DNA of 24,605 nt from an uncultured Rickettsiales bacterium (GTDB taxonomy: Bacteria > Pseudomonadota > Alphaproteobacteria > Rickettsiales > UBA998), in NCBI GenBank assembly GCA_937982385.1, contig CALJMC010000002.1, forward strand, positions 1-24,605, written 5' to 3'. This document shows positions 1 through 8,242 of this stretch, piece by piece; positions within the stretch are counted from its first letter, which is position 1, and each line of letters begins with the position of its first letter. The notes under the pieces are model-generated. The model ran no database searches and was not told the origin of the DNA. It saw only the letters and a list, made by a program, of their open reading frames with translations. The position numbers were made by a program, and so were the translations under genes.

Positions 1-674
1 CCGCGCTGCGGGCGCGCGCGAAGTGCTTTTGGCGTGCCAGTAAAGCGAATTTCTCCCTTATCGAGTACAGTGATACGGTCGCAAATATCATCAATATCTG
101 TGAGAATGTGAGAACTGAAAAAGAGCGTTTTTCCTTCTGACTTCAATTCAAGTAAGCGTGCTTTTAAAAGGGCGCGTGCGCGGGGATCCAAGCCACTCAT
201 AGGTTCATCAAGAATAAGTAACTCTCTGTCTGCCATGATGGCGCCAAGAAGGCCTAGCTTTTGCCCCATTCCCTTTGAGTATGAGCCGATAAGATTGCGC
301 AGTGCTTCGGGCTTGAGGTCGAGACGTTCCGCCTCTTCTTCCCCTTTTTTCTTGTCATAGCTTAGTCCGTAATAGGCAAGTGAAAGTGAGAGATATTCGT
401 GCCCTTTAAGATATTGAGACGGATGGAACTTTTCTGGTAAATACACAACATTTTTGCGTGAAGCAACGTCTTTTGACGAGGCGCCTAAAATATCGACGGC
501 TCCTTCACTGGCATGCAGAAGGTCTAGAATGATTTTAATGAGTGTGGTTTTGCCAATGCCATTAAGGCCAATTAACCCAAAAAACTCACCTTTTTCTATG
601 GTTAGGGACACGTCTGTTAAAACCTGCGTTTTACCAAAACGATGAATCACATTGTCAATATGCAGTGCACTCAT
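1..674 (-). CDS. ABC transporter ATP-binding protein (partial, 3' end outside window)
   Basis: This is the nucleotide-binding subunit of an ABC transporter, which hydrolyses ATP at the cytoplasmic face to power a membrane permease. The visible 224 residues hold nearly a complete ATPase domain. The Walker A is GLNGIGKT (residues 36-43), the position usually held by a Q-loop reads YLPEKF (about 79-84), the signature is YSKGMGQKL (132-140), Walker B is LLILDEP (152-158), the D-loop is SGLD, and the H-loop His is H189 (SSHI). The YSKGM-type signature and the LPE motif are typical of the NatA/BcrA/gliding-type export subfamily. The ATG at 674 lies about 32 nt downstream of a predicted start site from a strong promoter, but its ribosome binding site is weak. 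The reading frame runs off the left edge; a permease partner would be expected further left. Substrate unknown. Confidence 0.93.
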   Translation of the reverse strand, partial: MSALHIDNVIHRFGKTQVLTDVSLTIEKGEFFGLIGLNGIGKTTLIKIILDLLHASEGAVDILGASSKDVASRKNVVYLPEKFHPSQYLKGHEYLSLSLAYYGLSYDKKKGEEEAERLDLKPEALRNLIGSYSKGMGQKLGLLGAIMADRELLILDEPMSGLDPRARALLKARLLELKSEGKTLFFSSHILTDIDDICDRITVLDKGEIRFTGTPKALRARPQR

Positions 675-713
675 AGGTAACGACTCTCTAATGATGTTTA
701 CTTAAGTAAGGCA

Positions 714-741
714 ATTCTACAGTGACATCGTTGATTGTCAA
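714..741 (-). promoter_or_regulatory. Predicted sigma-70 promoter for the ABC transporter gene
   Basis: On the minus strand a consensus -35 TTGACA (741-736), a 16-nt spacer and a -10 TAGAAT (719-714) precede the ABC ATPase start at 674. This is one of the best sigma-70-type matches in the window. It was identified by eye only. Confidence 0.6.
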
Positions 742-867
742 TCCATGAACCGTCATACAGGCGCTAGATGGAGGCATGTTTCTTGGCATGGCAGTGTTAA
801 TATGCAACAATTCTGTTGTGAGTTCTGCGTTAAAGGCATGTGGAACCTTGGTATTGCCTGAGTCTGT

Positions 868-896
868 TTGCGAGATTCAAATTATATGCATAATAT
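868..896 (+). promoter_or_regulatory. Predicted sigma-70 promoter for the gspE/pilB-like operon
   Basis: TTGCGA (868-873), a 17-nt spacer and TAATAT (891-896) sit about 35 nt upstream of the start at 932. It is a fair match with optimal spacing. With the promoter on the other strand it makes the 675-931 gap a divergent promoter region; I see nothing else in that gap. Confidence 0.45.
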
Positions 897-931
897 GATA
901 TACTGTAATTTCACATAAAGAGTTTTTTACT

Positions 932-3241
932 ATGAATGATTGGCCAGCAAGTTTCGGAGGATCGAGCGATAATTCGGCTTCATCTGAGGGTGTTCATGAG
1001 TCTCAGCACGGCAGCTTTGGTAGCAAAGCTGGTGAGCCAGCCGCAGAGGTGCCTGTGTTGGAACAAGCTACACCTCACGAGCCGCTTGGCCAGGATGAAT
1101 ATTACGCGCCTGTTGAAGAGGCTGCGCCAGCACCAGTGACCCCTCCTTTTATGCCGTCATCACAAGGCGCTCCTGAAGCGTTTCCCTCGTCGTCACGATT
1201 GGTTCAAGAGGCGTCAAATGTTGAAGTGGCGGCTGTAACCGTTATGCCTGATATGAGTCATCAAAGCTTTGCGGAACATAGTCAAGGGATGCGTCTCGGC
1301 GAGAAGCTGATTGACCATGGGTTTGTTAAAGCAGCGGAAGTTGATGTTGCTCTCGAGAAGCAAAAGGAAAATGGGCAGCTGATTGGTGAGATCCTTGTCG
1401 ATATGGACACAGAAACCCAGCTTGAGCATTCAGATATTGAACGTTTATTGGGGAGCCAAATTCCTGAAGAAGCGCTATTGGAGCCAGTCCAGCCTGAGCG
1501 GCTCGTTGATGATTCGTTGGCAGTGGATGGTCCTGAGGGCAGCAAACCTAAAAAACGCTTAGGTGAGCAGCTTATGGAATTGGGGTTGATTGCACAAGAT
1601 CAGCTTGATATTGCCTTACAAGAGCAAAAGCAGACGGCAAGTGGCAAGCTCATTGGTGATATTCTCGTCGCGATGAGTTTTATTACCGACTCAGCATTGG
1701 CAGAGGTACTCGCAGAATCCACAGGTTCGGAGCGTTTTGATGCGGCAACAGCATTCTTGGACCCTCAGCTTATCAAGATGATTCCAAAAGATGTGGCCGT
1801 TCGCAATAAAATTATTCCGGTTTCTATTGCTGATGGAAAATTCAGAATAGCGATGTCGGATGTTTATAATGTGCTGGCGATTGACCAAGTGCGCCGTTAT
1901 ATGCCTGACAAGAGCTTAGAGATTATTCCGCTTTATTGTACCGATGCAGAAATTCAAGAGCTGATTGGTCAATATTATGATTATGAAATCTCCATTACAG
2001 GTATTCTAAACGAGATTGAAACTGGTATCCGTGAAAATAGTGCCAATAGCTTCCTCGATGGTAGTCAAGAAGGCTATGTAAGCCCAACCGTACGTTTGGT
2101 GAATGCATTGCTGATTGATGCGATTAAGCAAGGTTCATCAGATATTCACTTCGAGCCTGAGGGAACCTTCCTCCGTCTGCGCTACCGTATTGACGGGCAG
2201 CTGGTTCAGGTGCGAAGTTTTCACCGTGATTATTGGTCGGCCATTGTGGTGCGTATCAAAATTATGTCAGGCATGAACATTGCGGAAACGCGCATGCCGC
2301 AAGATGGTCGTATTAATTTTATCTTTATGGGGCGTGAAGTCGATTTTCGTGTGGCGACCCAGCCGACAGTGCATGGCGAAAATATTGTGATGCGTCTTTT
2401 GGATAAAGATTCATCATTGGTGCCGCTTGAGGATTTGGGTTTCAGTGACCATAATCAGGCGATTTTGAAAAAATCTCTCAAACGCCCTGAAGGTGTTATT
2501 ATCGTAACGGGGCCAACGGGTTCGGGTAAAACCACGACGCTCTACTCCGTCTTGAGTTATATTAATAATATTAATGTCAATATTATGACACTGGAAGACC
2601 CCGTCGAGTATCAGCTTCCTCTCATTCGCCAGACGAATGTGAAGGAAGGTGTGATCGACTTTATGACGGGCATTAAATCACTCATGCGTCAGGATCCTGA
2701 CATCATCTTTATTGGTGAGGTGCGTGATGAAGAGACAGCGCTCATGTCAATCCGTGCAGCGATGACGGGGCACCAAGTATATACCACGCTCCACACCAAT
2801 GACGCGGTCGGTGCAATTCCTCGTTTGAATGATATTGGGGTGCCTTCTCACCTGCTTTCAGGTGCTCTTATTTGTATTGTCGCTCAGCGTTTGGGACGTA
2901 AGCTCTGCACGAAATGCAAAGAGCCTTATTCTCCAGAAGCTGATGAACGCAAGATATTGGGGCTGCCTGATGATAAGGAAGTGACTATTTATCGCGCCGT
3001 TGGGTGTGAAGCCTGTGGTCAGCGTGGCCATAAAGGTCGTACCGCGATCATGGAAATCCTACATGTTGATAATGAAATGGACGAACTTATCGCCATGAAC
3101 TCATCACGTTCACAAATTATTGAACATGCGTTGCAGCATGGGTTCAGGCCGATGGCGGATGATGGCATTCGAAAAGTACTAGATGGTGATATGGATGTTC
3201 CAGAGCTTATCAGGCGTATTGATATGACAGCGCGAATGTAA
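932..3241 (+). CDS. GspE/PilB-family secretion or pilus assembly ATPase with two MshEN-like segments
   Basis: This is a hexameric cytoplasmic ATPase of the type II secretion/type IV pilus family that powers assembly of a (pseudo)pilus. The 769 residues begin with a low-complexity Pro/Ala/Glu-rich stretch (about 1-115). Two MshEN-like segments follow, starting at residues 121 (RLGEKLIDHG...) and 209 (RLGEQLMELG...). The catalytic part carries Walker A GPTGSGKT (527-534, K533), Walker B DIIFIGE (590-596) and the zinc-binding cysteines C659, C662, C692 and C695 typical of GspE/PilB. MshEN domains in MshE and some GspE/PilB proteins bind cyclic-di-GMP, so second-messenger control is likely but inferred. 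The gene is followed after 20 nt by the gspF/pilC-like gene, so they form an operon. The ribosome binding site is weak (AAAGAG). Sequence alone does not separate a pilus role from a secretion role. Confidence 0.93.
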   Translation: MNDWPASFGGSSDNSASSEGVHESQHGSFGSKAGEPAAEVPVLEQATPHEPLGQDEYYAPVEEAAPAPVTPPFMPSSQGAPEAFPSSSRLVQEASNVEVAAVTVMPDMSHQSFAEHSQGMRLGEKLIDHGFVKAAEVDVALEKQKENGQLIGEILVDMDTETQLEHSDIERLLGSQIPEEALLEPVQPERLVDDSLAVDGPEGSKPKKRLGEQLMELGLIAQDQLDIALQEQKQTASGKLIGDILVAMSFITDSALAEVLAESTGSERFDAATAFLDPQLIKMIPKDVAVRNKIIPVSIADGKFRIAMSDVYNVLAIDQVRRYMPDKSLEIIPLYCTDAEIQELIGQYYDYEISITGILNEIETGIRENSANSFLDGSQEGYVSPTVRLVNALLIDAIKQGSSDIHFEPEGTFLRLRYRIDGQLVQVRSFHRDYWSAIVVRIKIMSGMNIAETRMPQDGRINFIFMGREVDFRVATQPTVHGENIVMRLLDKDSSLVPLEDLGFSDHNQAILKKSLKRPEGVIIVTGPTGSGKTTTLYSVLSYINNINVNIMTLEDPVEYQLPLIRQTNVKEGVIDFMTGIKSLMRQDPDIIFIGEVRDEETALMSIRAAMTGHQVYTTLHTNDAVGAIPRLNDIGVPSHLLSGALICIVAQRLGRKLCTKCKEPYSPEADERKILGLPDDKEVTIYRAVGCEACGQRGHKGRTAIMEILHVDNEMDELIAMNSSRSQIIEHALQHGFRPMADDGIRKVLDGDMDVPELIRRIDMTARM

Positions 3242-3261
3242 CTAATTTTTACGGAGTAGTA

Positions 3262-4464
3262 ATGCAGAATTATAACTATGTTGGACTGAATCATAATGGG
3301 CGCAAGGTGCGCGGTGAAACAGTTGCCGAACATGAATTTGATTTAGAAGCGCGACTTAAAGAAATCGACATTGATTTGATTTCATGTCGCACAGTTAGAG
3401 AGCGTAAGGCGGGCACATTTGCAAAAGTAAAATTGAAAGACATGATCGTTTTTTGTTTGCATATGGAGCAACTCGATAAAGCCGGTGTTCCATTGCATGA
3501 TTCTCTCGCCGATGCACGTGATGCGACAGATTCTCCTAAATTGAAAAATATTCTTGCGTCCGTTTATGAGGCAGTAAAGTCTGGGACGCAATTCTCTGTG
3601 GCACTCTCTGCGCATCCAATCGTGTTTGATGATATTTTTGTTGGTTTGATTGCCGCAGGTGAAAAAACGGGTAATCTGAGTGAGGCATTCGGAAATCTTA
3701 TTGAGCATATGAAATGGACGAATGAACTGCAACGTAAGGTAAAAAAAGCGATTCGCTACCCAATTGTACTCTTCGTTGTATTGACATCAGTTATTACAAT
3801 CTTGATGCTGTTTGTGGTGCCTAAACTTGTAGACTTTATTGTCAATCAAGGGTTTGAAATCCCACTCCACACAGAATTACTTATTAAGTTTTCCGCCTTC
3901 TTTGGAGAATATTGGTACTATTGCTTGTTCACTCCAATTATCGTGTTCCTTCTCCATAAATTCTTCTATCGTGTGTCTGAACCCTATGCCTACTTCGTTG
4001 ATGATAAAATGCTTAAAGCGCCCATTATTGGCCCCGTGATTCGCAAAATTAACCTGGCGCGTTTTACGCATTTCTTCGCGGTGATGTTCCGAAGTGGTAT
4101 TGATATTTTGGACTCCCTTAAAGCAGGGCAAGGCGTGATGTCAAATCGTGTACTTAAAGAGGCGATCGATACGGTGCATAAAAGTGTGACTGAAGGAAAT
4201 CAAATCACCAATTCTATTCGTATGTCGAATCACTTCCCTAACCTTGTTGTGCGTATGTTTAAGGTGGGTGAAGAGAGTGGTAATATGAATGACGCTTTGG
4301 AGAACATCAACTTTTTCTATAACCGAGAAGTGGATGATGCTGTTGAAGGTATGGTCGGAATGATTCAACCTATTATGACAGTCGTTATGGGCTCGATGAT
4401 CTTTTGGGTGATTGCCGCCGTGTTTGGACCGCTCTACAGCTCATTCAGCGAAATGGACTTTTAA
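3262..4464 (+). CDS. GspF/PilC-family inner-membrane platform protein
   Basis: This polytopic inner-membrane protein forms the platform that couples the assembly ATPase to pilin or pseudopilin polymerisation. Its 400 residues match the family's usual length. They show the two T2SF helical domains (about 60-165 and 265-365), with the recurring family pattern of a Gly-Glu-x-Thr/Ser-Gly-Asn loop (AAGEKTGNLSEA near 133; VGEESGNMNDA near 336). Three membrane segments are visible, at about 165-190, 217-240 and 368-392. The start is supported by a good ribosome binding site (CGGAG) 5 nt before the ATG. It is co-transcribed with the ATPase gene upstream and faces a convergent operon carrying the likely partner subunits. 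Confidence 0.93.
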   Translation: MQNYNYVGLNHNGRKVRGETVAEHEFDLEARLKEIDIDLISCRTVRERKAGTFAKVKLKDMIVFCLHMEQLDKAGVPLHDSLADARDATDSPKLKNILASVYEAVKSGTQFSVALSAHPIVFDDIFVGLIAAGEKTGNLSEAFGNLIEHMKWTNELQRKVKKAIRYPIVLFVVLTSVITILMLFVVPKLVDFIVNQGFEIPLHTELLIKFSAFFGEYWYYCLFTPIIVFLLHKFFYRVSEPYAYFVDDKMLKAPIIGPVIRKINLARFTHFFAVMFRSGIDILDSLKAGQGVMSNRVLKEAIDTVHKSVTEGNQITNSIRMSNHFPNLVVRMFKVGEESGNMNDALENINFFYNREVDDAVEGMVGMIQPIMTVVMGSMIFWVIAAVFGPLYSSFSEMDF

Positions 4465-4621
4465 GGATAATTACGCATTTTAGGCAGCAGCTATAATAGG
4501 TTAGCTTTATAATTAGAGATTATGAGCAGTTGATAACTCTTGTGATTACCAAGATGCCAATCATCTTACATGTTGAAATAGGTAGGAACCTCATTAGAAG
4601 ACTATAATTCAATCGGTCACT
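4465..4621. other. Intergenic gap between convergent secretion/pilus operons
   Basis: This 157-nt AT-rich gap separates the two convergent transcription units. A short hairpin (AAGATG/CATCTT, 4551-4567) is present but lacks a T-run on either strand, so I do not call a terminator. No open reading frame is convincing here. Confidence 0.5.
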
Positions 4622-5806
4622 TTAGTTTGTGATGGCTTGAATTACTTCGCGTGCTTGTTCAGGTGTGAGTGCTTCTAGTGCAGCCTCTGGTGTCATGGAC
4701 TCTAGCAACTCTTTAGGGCTTTGTTGGTCAAGCATCTTGTCTGTATTATCATTTGGCGAAGATGCTTCTGCTTTTTTAGCAGCAATCCGGCTTAGTGTTT
4801 CATCTAGGTTGGCGGGAGCCGACGGTCTAGCATTTCCTGCAATATTAGGCGATATTTGCGCGGTCGCAGGAGCAACTTTGCTATCTATGCTATAGGGTGT
4901 GTCTAAGCTAGGGTAAACCAATGTCGGCGGTTTACCATCAAATGTATAAAATGTTTCGGTCGAAAATGACTCGTTCAAACGTAACGAGAAGTAAAGTGTG
5001 GTTTTATCTTCCGAGATGGTTGCTTGTCGAGCAGAGCGACTTGTGCGGTTCACAATAGGTAGCACTGTATCAGCAGCAATTTCTTTAAGGTTGGGTAGTT
5101 GACGTACAAAGGTGTTCATAAATGTAGGATCACTCGGCTTCCATTTGAAACGTACATTTTCTTTAGACACATTCACTACTTTTATTTCAGCATCACTCGT
5201 GTGGTTGTCACGACTCGTAATTTTAATGTCGTTAATCCATATTCCCCAAAATTTCGGGGAATGATACAATATTGATTTGAGATGGAAGGAAGGATATTCT
5301 GTAATATCAACGGTCGGCTCTTTATCAAATATGACAGTGTCCGGAAGGTCTTGAAGGGATAATGGCACTTCTCCAGTTGCTTCATACTCATCCAAAATCG
5401 TTTTCATATATTGAATTTCCTTTTCAGGAAACATAAGAGATTTAGGCCAGCTGCCGTATGAAGGTGGGCGATTATCGCCCGAAGCAGTTGCCAGTAGTGA
5501 TGTGTTCAACTTAGGTTTTACAACGGCAGTTTGAATAATGTCTGAACCAGCAGCATATTCTGTAGATTGGTTTGGTGCCACGACTTCTTCTGGCAAGGAC
5601 GATTCAAATGCATCTTGGGCCTCTACCTCAGGCAGCACTGTGTTGCTAGAAGAGAGCTGTGGAACTCTTGGGAAACTAGGACTTGTTAGCATGTCTTGAG
5701 CGGAAGCTATGCTGGTGCTAGACAGCAAGACAAAGCAGCAGGCAGTATAAAATCGAGGCTGTTTAACCTGTTTAGCTATGAGTGAATGCGGAGTATTATT
5801 GTTCAC
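4622..5806 (-). CDS. Exported GspB/MshK/PilP-like assembly protein
   Basis: Likely a periplasmic subunit linking the inner-membrane pilus/secretion platform to an outer-membrane partner. I start it at GTG 5806 because AAGAGG lies 6 nt upstream and the resulting N-terminus is a clean signal peptide (about residues 1-36, cleavage after ASA). The longer reading from ATG 5857 would bury that signal. The start overlaps the preceding gene by 11 nt, implying translational coupling. A low-complexity region (about 38-110) leads to a core near 176-225 with ILYHSPKFWGIWIN and VVNVSKENVRFKW. This resembles the small beta domain of GspB, MshK and PilP proteins (LYxxxxxWxxWxN, then a hydrophobic V..V strand). 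The C-terminus (about 335-394) is rich in Ala, Glu and Pro and ends in a predicted helical tail. Family assignment is by pattern and position, so moderately sure. Confidence 0.72.
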   Translation of the reverse strand: MNNNTPHSLIAKQVKQPRFYTACCFVLLSSTSIASAQDMLTSPSFPRVPQLSSSNTVLPEVEAQDAFESSLPEEVVAPNQSTEYAAGSDIIQTAVVKPKLNTSLLATASGDNRPPSYGSWPKSLMFPEKEIQYMKTILDEYEATGEVPLSLQDLPDTVIFDKEPTVDITEYPSFHLKSILYHSPKFWGIWINDIKITSRDNHTSDAEIKVVNVSKENVRFKWKPSDPTFMNTFVRQLPNLKEIAADTVLPIVNRTSRSARQATISEDKTTLYFSLRLNESFSTETFYTFDGKPPTLVYPSLDTPYSIDSKVAPATAQISPNIAGNARPSAPANLDETLSRIAAKKAEASSPNDNTDKMLDQQSPKELLESMTPEAALEALTPEQAREVIQAITN

Positions 5807-6452
5807 TTTGTACCTCTTGGGCATCGTTGATGACTGGCTGCATACCAAACCATGCATAGTTCACTTTTGTACTCACAACGCGAGGTTTTTCACCCTTAGC
5901 AAATGCTTGAAGTACTTCACGAGTAATCTGGCGTTCTCTCGAAATATGAAGTGAATTCATAACTAAATAACCTTCTAACTGCTCTTCGATAGCTTGAAGA
6001 AAAGCAAGTGCGTGCAGGTCTGAGAGCGAATCGAATTCGACGTTTATGTTCGTGAACTCTGTTTTAAACAGTTCGCTTTCACTCGCTCCAGCCTTTATAG
6101 GTGACACATTATCAATATCTAATTTGAGGTTACTGATGCGATGAAGCTCATTAAGTTGACGTAAAAGGTCATAGACCTTTTCTTTTGAAACGCTCAACTT
6201 GCCTTCGGATAATTCTTCTGTAAGCGTGCCGTAACGTTCAATCGAATTACGTGCGAGTTCGTATTTCACTTCAATAGCATCAATTTTGCTGGAGGCAGCA
6301 CGTGTCTTGCGTTGCATGGCTTTCAAGTCTTTTTCACCACTTGCTTCTTGTGAAGAGAGTAGATACCAGACACCAGCAAGCGTCATAAGTATGGCTAGAA
6401 AAATGGCAGCTAGAACAATGATTTTTTTCTTTAATGTACGATATTTTTCCAT
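5796..6452 (-). CDS. PilO/GspM-like inner-membrane assembly protein
   Basis: A bitopic inner-membrane protein that would pair with the PilN-like part of the upstream gene product. From ATG 6452 it has a short basic N-terminus, one membrane segment (about residues 11-33), a coiled coil (about 40-95) and a small alpha/beta C-terminal domain. This is the layout of PilO and GspM. Sequence identity to named families is too low for me to see, so the call rests on size, topology and gene order (PilM-PilN fusion, this gene, then a PilP/GspB-like gene). The start is uncertain: GTG 6473 (overlapping the upstream gene by 14 nt) and TTG 6458 (with GTGGGG 9 nt upstream) are alternatives; only the ATG gives a conventional leader. 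The frame ends at 5796, overlapping the next gene. Confidence 0.72.
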   Translation of the reverse strand: MEKYRTLKKKIIVLAAIFLAILMTLAGVWYLLSSQEASGEKDLKAMQRKTRAASSKIDAIEVKYELARNSIERYGTLTEELSEGKLSVSKEKVYDLLRQLNELHRISNLKLDIDNVSPIKAGASESELFKTEFTNINVEFDSLSDLHALAFLQAIEEQLEGYLVMNSLHISRERQITREVLQAFAKGEKPRVVSTKVNYAWFGMQPVINDAQEVQSEQ

Positions 6453-6459
6453 AAGCAAT

Positions 6460-8091
6460 CTATCGAGCCCCACCCTTCTCGTTTAACGTTATTGTGGTAA
6501 CGATAAGTGCATCGGCAAAACTATTCTGTGATTCAATTGAATCCCCTGCTTGATCTTCAAAATTAATGGATGTAGCAGCATTTTTATCTTTGCCGTCTGG
6601 GCGCACTATAGCTTCCATTTTAAAATCATGATTTTCAAACAAGGCTTTCATATCATTCTCGAATGCCTGTGTTTTTACTAGGAATTCTTCCCATGTTGGC
6701 TCCGTAGCACGAAACTCAACGGTCAAAACCATCCCATGAGTTTGGTTCGACTCATCCATTCCAAGGCTTTTTTCTTTGTCCCACGCAATATTACTAATGA
6801 GTTGGTCATCTCGCACCAATTGAGAGAGCTTTTCCATTTCAGAGAATGCGTTTTGTTTGCGTTCTCTTAGCTTTTTATCAAGCATTATGAGTCCTGAAAT
6901 TTTATTAACATTGTCAGGCAATCGTTCTGTTTTTTCGTTTAGTTTTTCAAGATCGCTTTCAAGAATGCGTAATTCTTTTTCTTCTTCTCTCAGCCCTGCG
7001 GTTGCTTCATCCCAGCTTAAATAGGTTGTGACAAGCAGACCAACCATTGCGAGCGTTAGCAATGCCCCTCCCCACTTTACGAGCGCAAGCTTACTATACA
7101 GGCCATTAAGCGCTTCTAATGCTGGCGAAGCAAGGCTCAGGCGCTTTTTAGGTGCCACAGCGAACGCGGTTCCTAGCACAACATCCCCATATTTATCACC
7201 AGACAACACAGCTTGTTCTAGCTTGAAGAGCTGTGCCACTTCATAAGGTGAGAAGATTTTGAATTTACTATTGCTACCCTCTAAATTGAGGTTGATCATA
7301 TCTTTTGCTTCGGGGGATATGATGCCGTAGACGGCAAGCTTGTCATGCTCGTTATAAGAAAGGCGCTTGAGATATTCTAATGTGTTAGCAATCTCTTGCT
7401 CGATACTGCCCGCCAACACTTCAGGTGATGCGTTGTCTGTAGATTGCGTTAAGCGTGTAAAGATGAGCTGACCATTTTTTAGCACGACTTGACGTACACC
7501 GCCGGTCTTATTATGTGACACCAAAATAAGCCATGTATCTTGATCCGTGCCGGCCTTCTTGCCGCGTTTGACTTTTGCTTGCTTGCCTTCGGTTTCCAAG
7601 ACGTATTTATTATGCAACTCCGTAAGGAATATTTCGCATTCAACAGGAACGAGGTGGATGCTTTGAAATCTATTTTCTAAGCTTGAAATATGCTCAACCC
7701 AGCCCTTAAGCGTATCATTATTTGCAAGGGATATCAGAAGGAAAAGCCATTCTTTTCGACCTGTTTTTTCACGACCTAAAGGAAGCGCGCCATTGATGTT
7801 GTCTTTAGGGAAGTCGCGGCTAATACGACGCTGCACCAAGCGCTTAACACCAAGTGCCGTAACAGGAGGCATAGAGTGTCGCACGTAAGATTGATCAATG
7901 ACATCGATGAGTGCGTAGACAGGAAGCTTGGAGTGCTCGTTAAGCAATGTAGTGAATGGCTCCAAATGCTCGGCAGACGGGCTTGGCGCAAAGAGTCGCC
8001 TTGCAACAACTCCTTTTTCCACATGGATAAGGATTCCCCCCTCATCACCGATGAAATATATAAAGCAAGATGATTTCTTTCCTGAAGCCAA
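6460..8091 (-). CDS. PilM-PilN fusion (GspL-like) inner-membrane assembly protein
   Basis: The 543-residue protein looks like a natural fusion of PilM (cytoplasmic actin-like) and PilN (bitopic), which is the architecture of GspL. Residues about 1-320 form a soluble alpha/beta domain, including GSIEQEIANTLEYLKRLS near 230, a pattern placed as in PilM/GspL. One membrane segment lies at about 337-360, followed by a charged coiled coil (about 365-405) and a PilN-like ferredoxin-fold-sized domain (about 410-540). The start codon is TTG at 8091, supported by AGGAG at 8105-8101 (9 nt upstream) and no better in-frame alternative. It heads the operon with the PilO-like and PilP/GspB-like genes. Its partners would be the cytoplasmic ATPase and platform protein encoded convergently at 932-4464. 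The divergence of the actin-like domain leaves nucleotide binding uncertain. Confidence 0.78.
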   Translation of the reverse strand: MASGKKSSCFIYFIGDEGGILIHVEKGVVARRLFAPSPSAEHLEPFTTLLNEHSKLPVYALIDVIDQSYVRHSMPPVTALGVKRLVQRRISRDFPKDNINGALPLGREKTGRKEWLFLLISLANNDTLKGWVEHISSLENRFQSIHLVPVECEIFLTELHNKYVLETEGKQAKVKRGKKAGTDQDTWLILVSHNKTGGVRQVVLKNGQLIFTRLTQSTDNASPEVLAGSIEQEIANTLEYLKRLSYNEHDKLAVYGIISPEAKDMINLNLEGSNSKFKIFSPYEVAQLFKLEQAVLSGDKYGDVVLGTAFAVAPKKRLSLASPALEALNGLYSKLALVKWGGALLTLAMVGLLVTTYLSWDEATAGLREEEKELRILESDLEKLNEKTERLPDNVNKISGLIMLDKKLRERKQNAFSEMEKLSQLVRDDQLISNIAWDKEKSLGMDESNQTHGMVLTVEFRATEPTWEEFLVKTQAFENDMKALFENHDFKMEAIVRPDGKDKNAATSINFEDQAGDSIESQNSFADALIVTTITLNEKGGAR

Positions 8092-8115
8092 CGCGCCTAT
8101 CTCCTATATATTGTT

Positions 8116-8121
8116 ATTATA
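8116..8121 (-). promoter_or_regulatory. Possible -10 element for the minus-strand assembly operon
   Basis: A consensus TATAAT lies on the minus strand 25-30 nt upstream of the TTG start at 8091. No good -35 is visible at 16-18 nt, and the implied leader would be only about 17 nt, just long enough for the AGGAG site. Weak call. Confidence 0.33.
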
Positions 8122-8242
8122 TAACTTCATTACACTATGGGTAGATGAGGTTAAAAACCAGCATATTTCGTGAAGAAGCGTTAACATGGAGCATAAAAAA
8201 AATCATGGGCTACATTTTGTCACACTCACAGTTCTTGGAAGC

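Noticed and set aside
4551..4567. Hairpin AAGATG/CATCTT between the convergent secretion operons
   Set aside because: The stem is only 6 bp and no T-run follows on either strand, so it is not supported as a terminator.
5239..5260. Inverted repeat ATTCCCC/GGGGAAT inside the GspB/PilP-like gene
   Set aside because: It lies within the conserved coding motif and is best explained by codon choice.
5807..5857. Longer N-terminus of the GspB/PilP-like protein
   Set aside because: The GTG at 5806 has a better ribosome binding site and exposes a proper signal peptide.
8183..8242. Possible terminator for the ankyrin-repeat gene (run of eight T on the minus strand)
   Set aside because: No stable stem directly precedes the T-run, so I could not support an intrinsic terminator.
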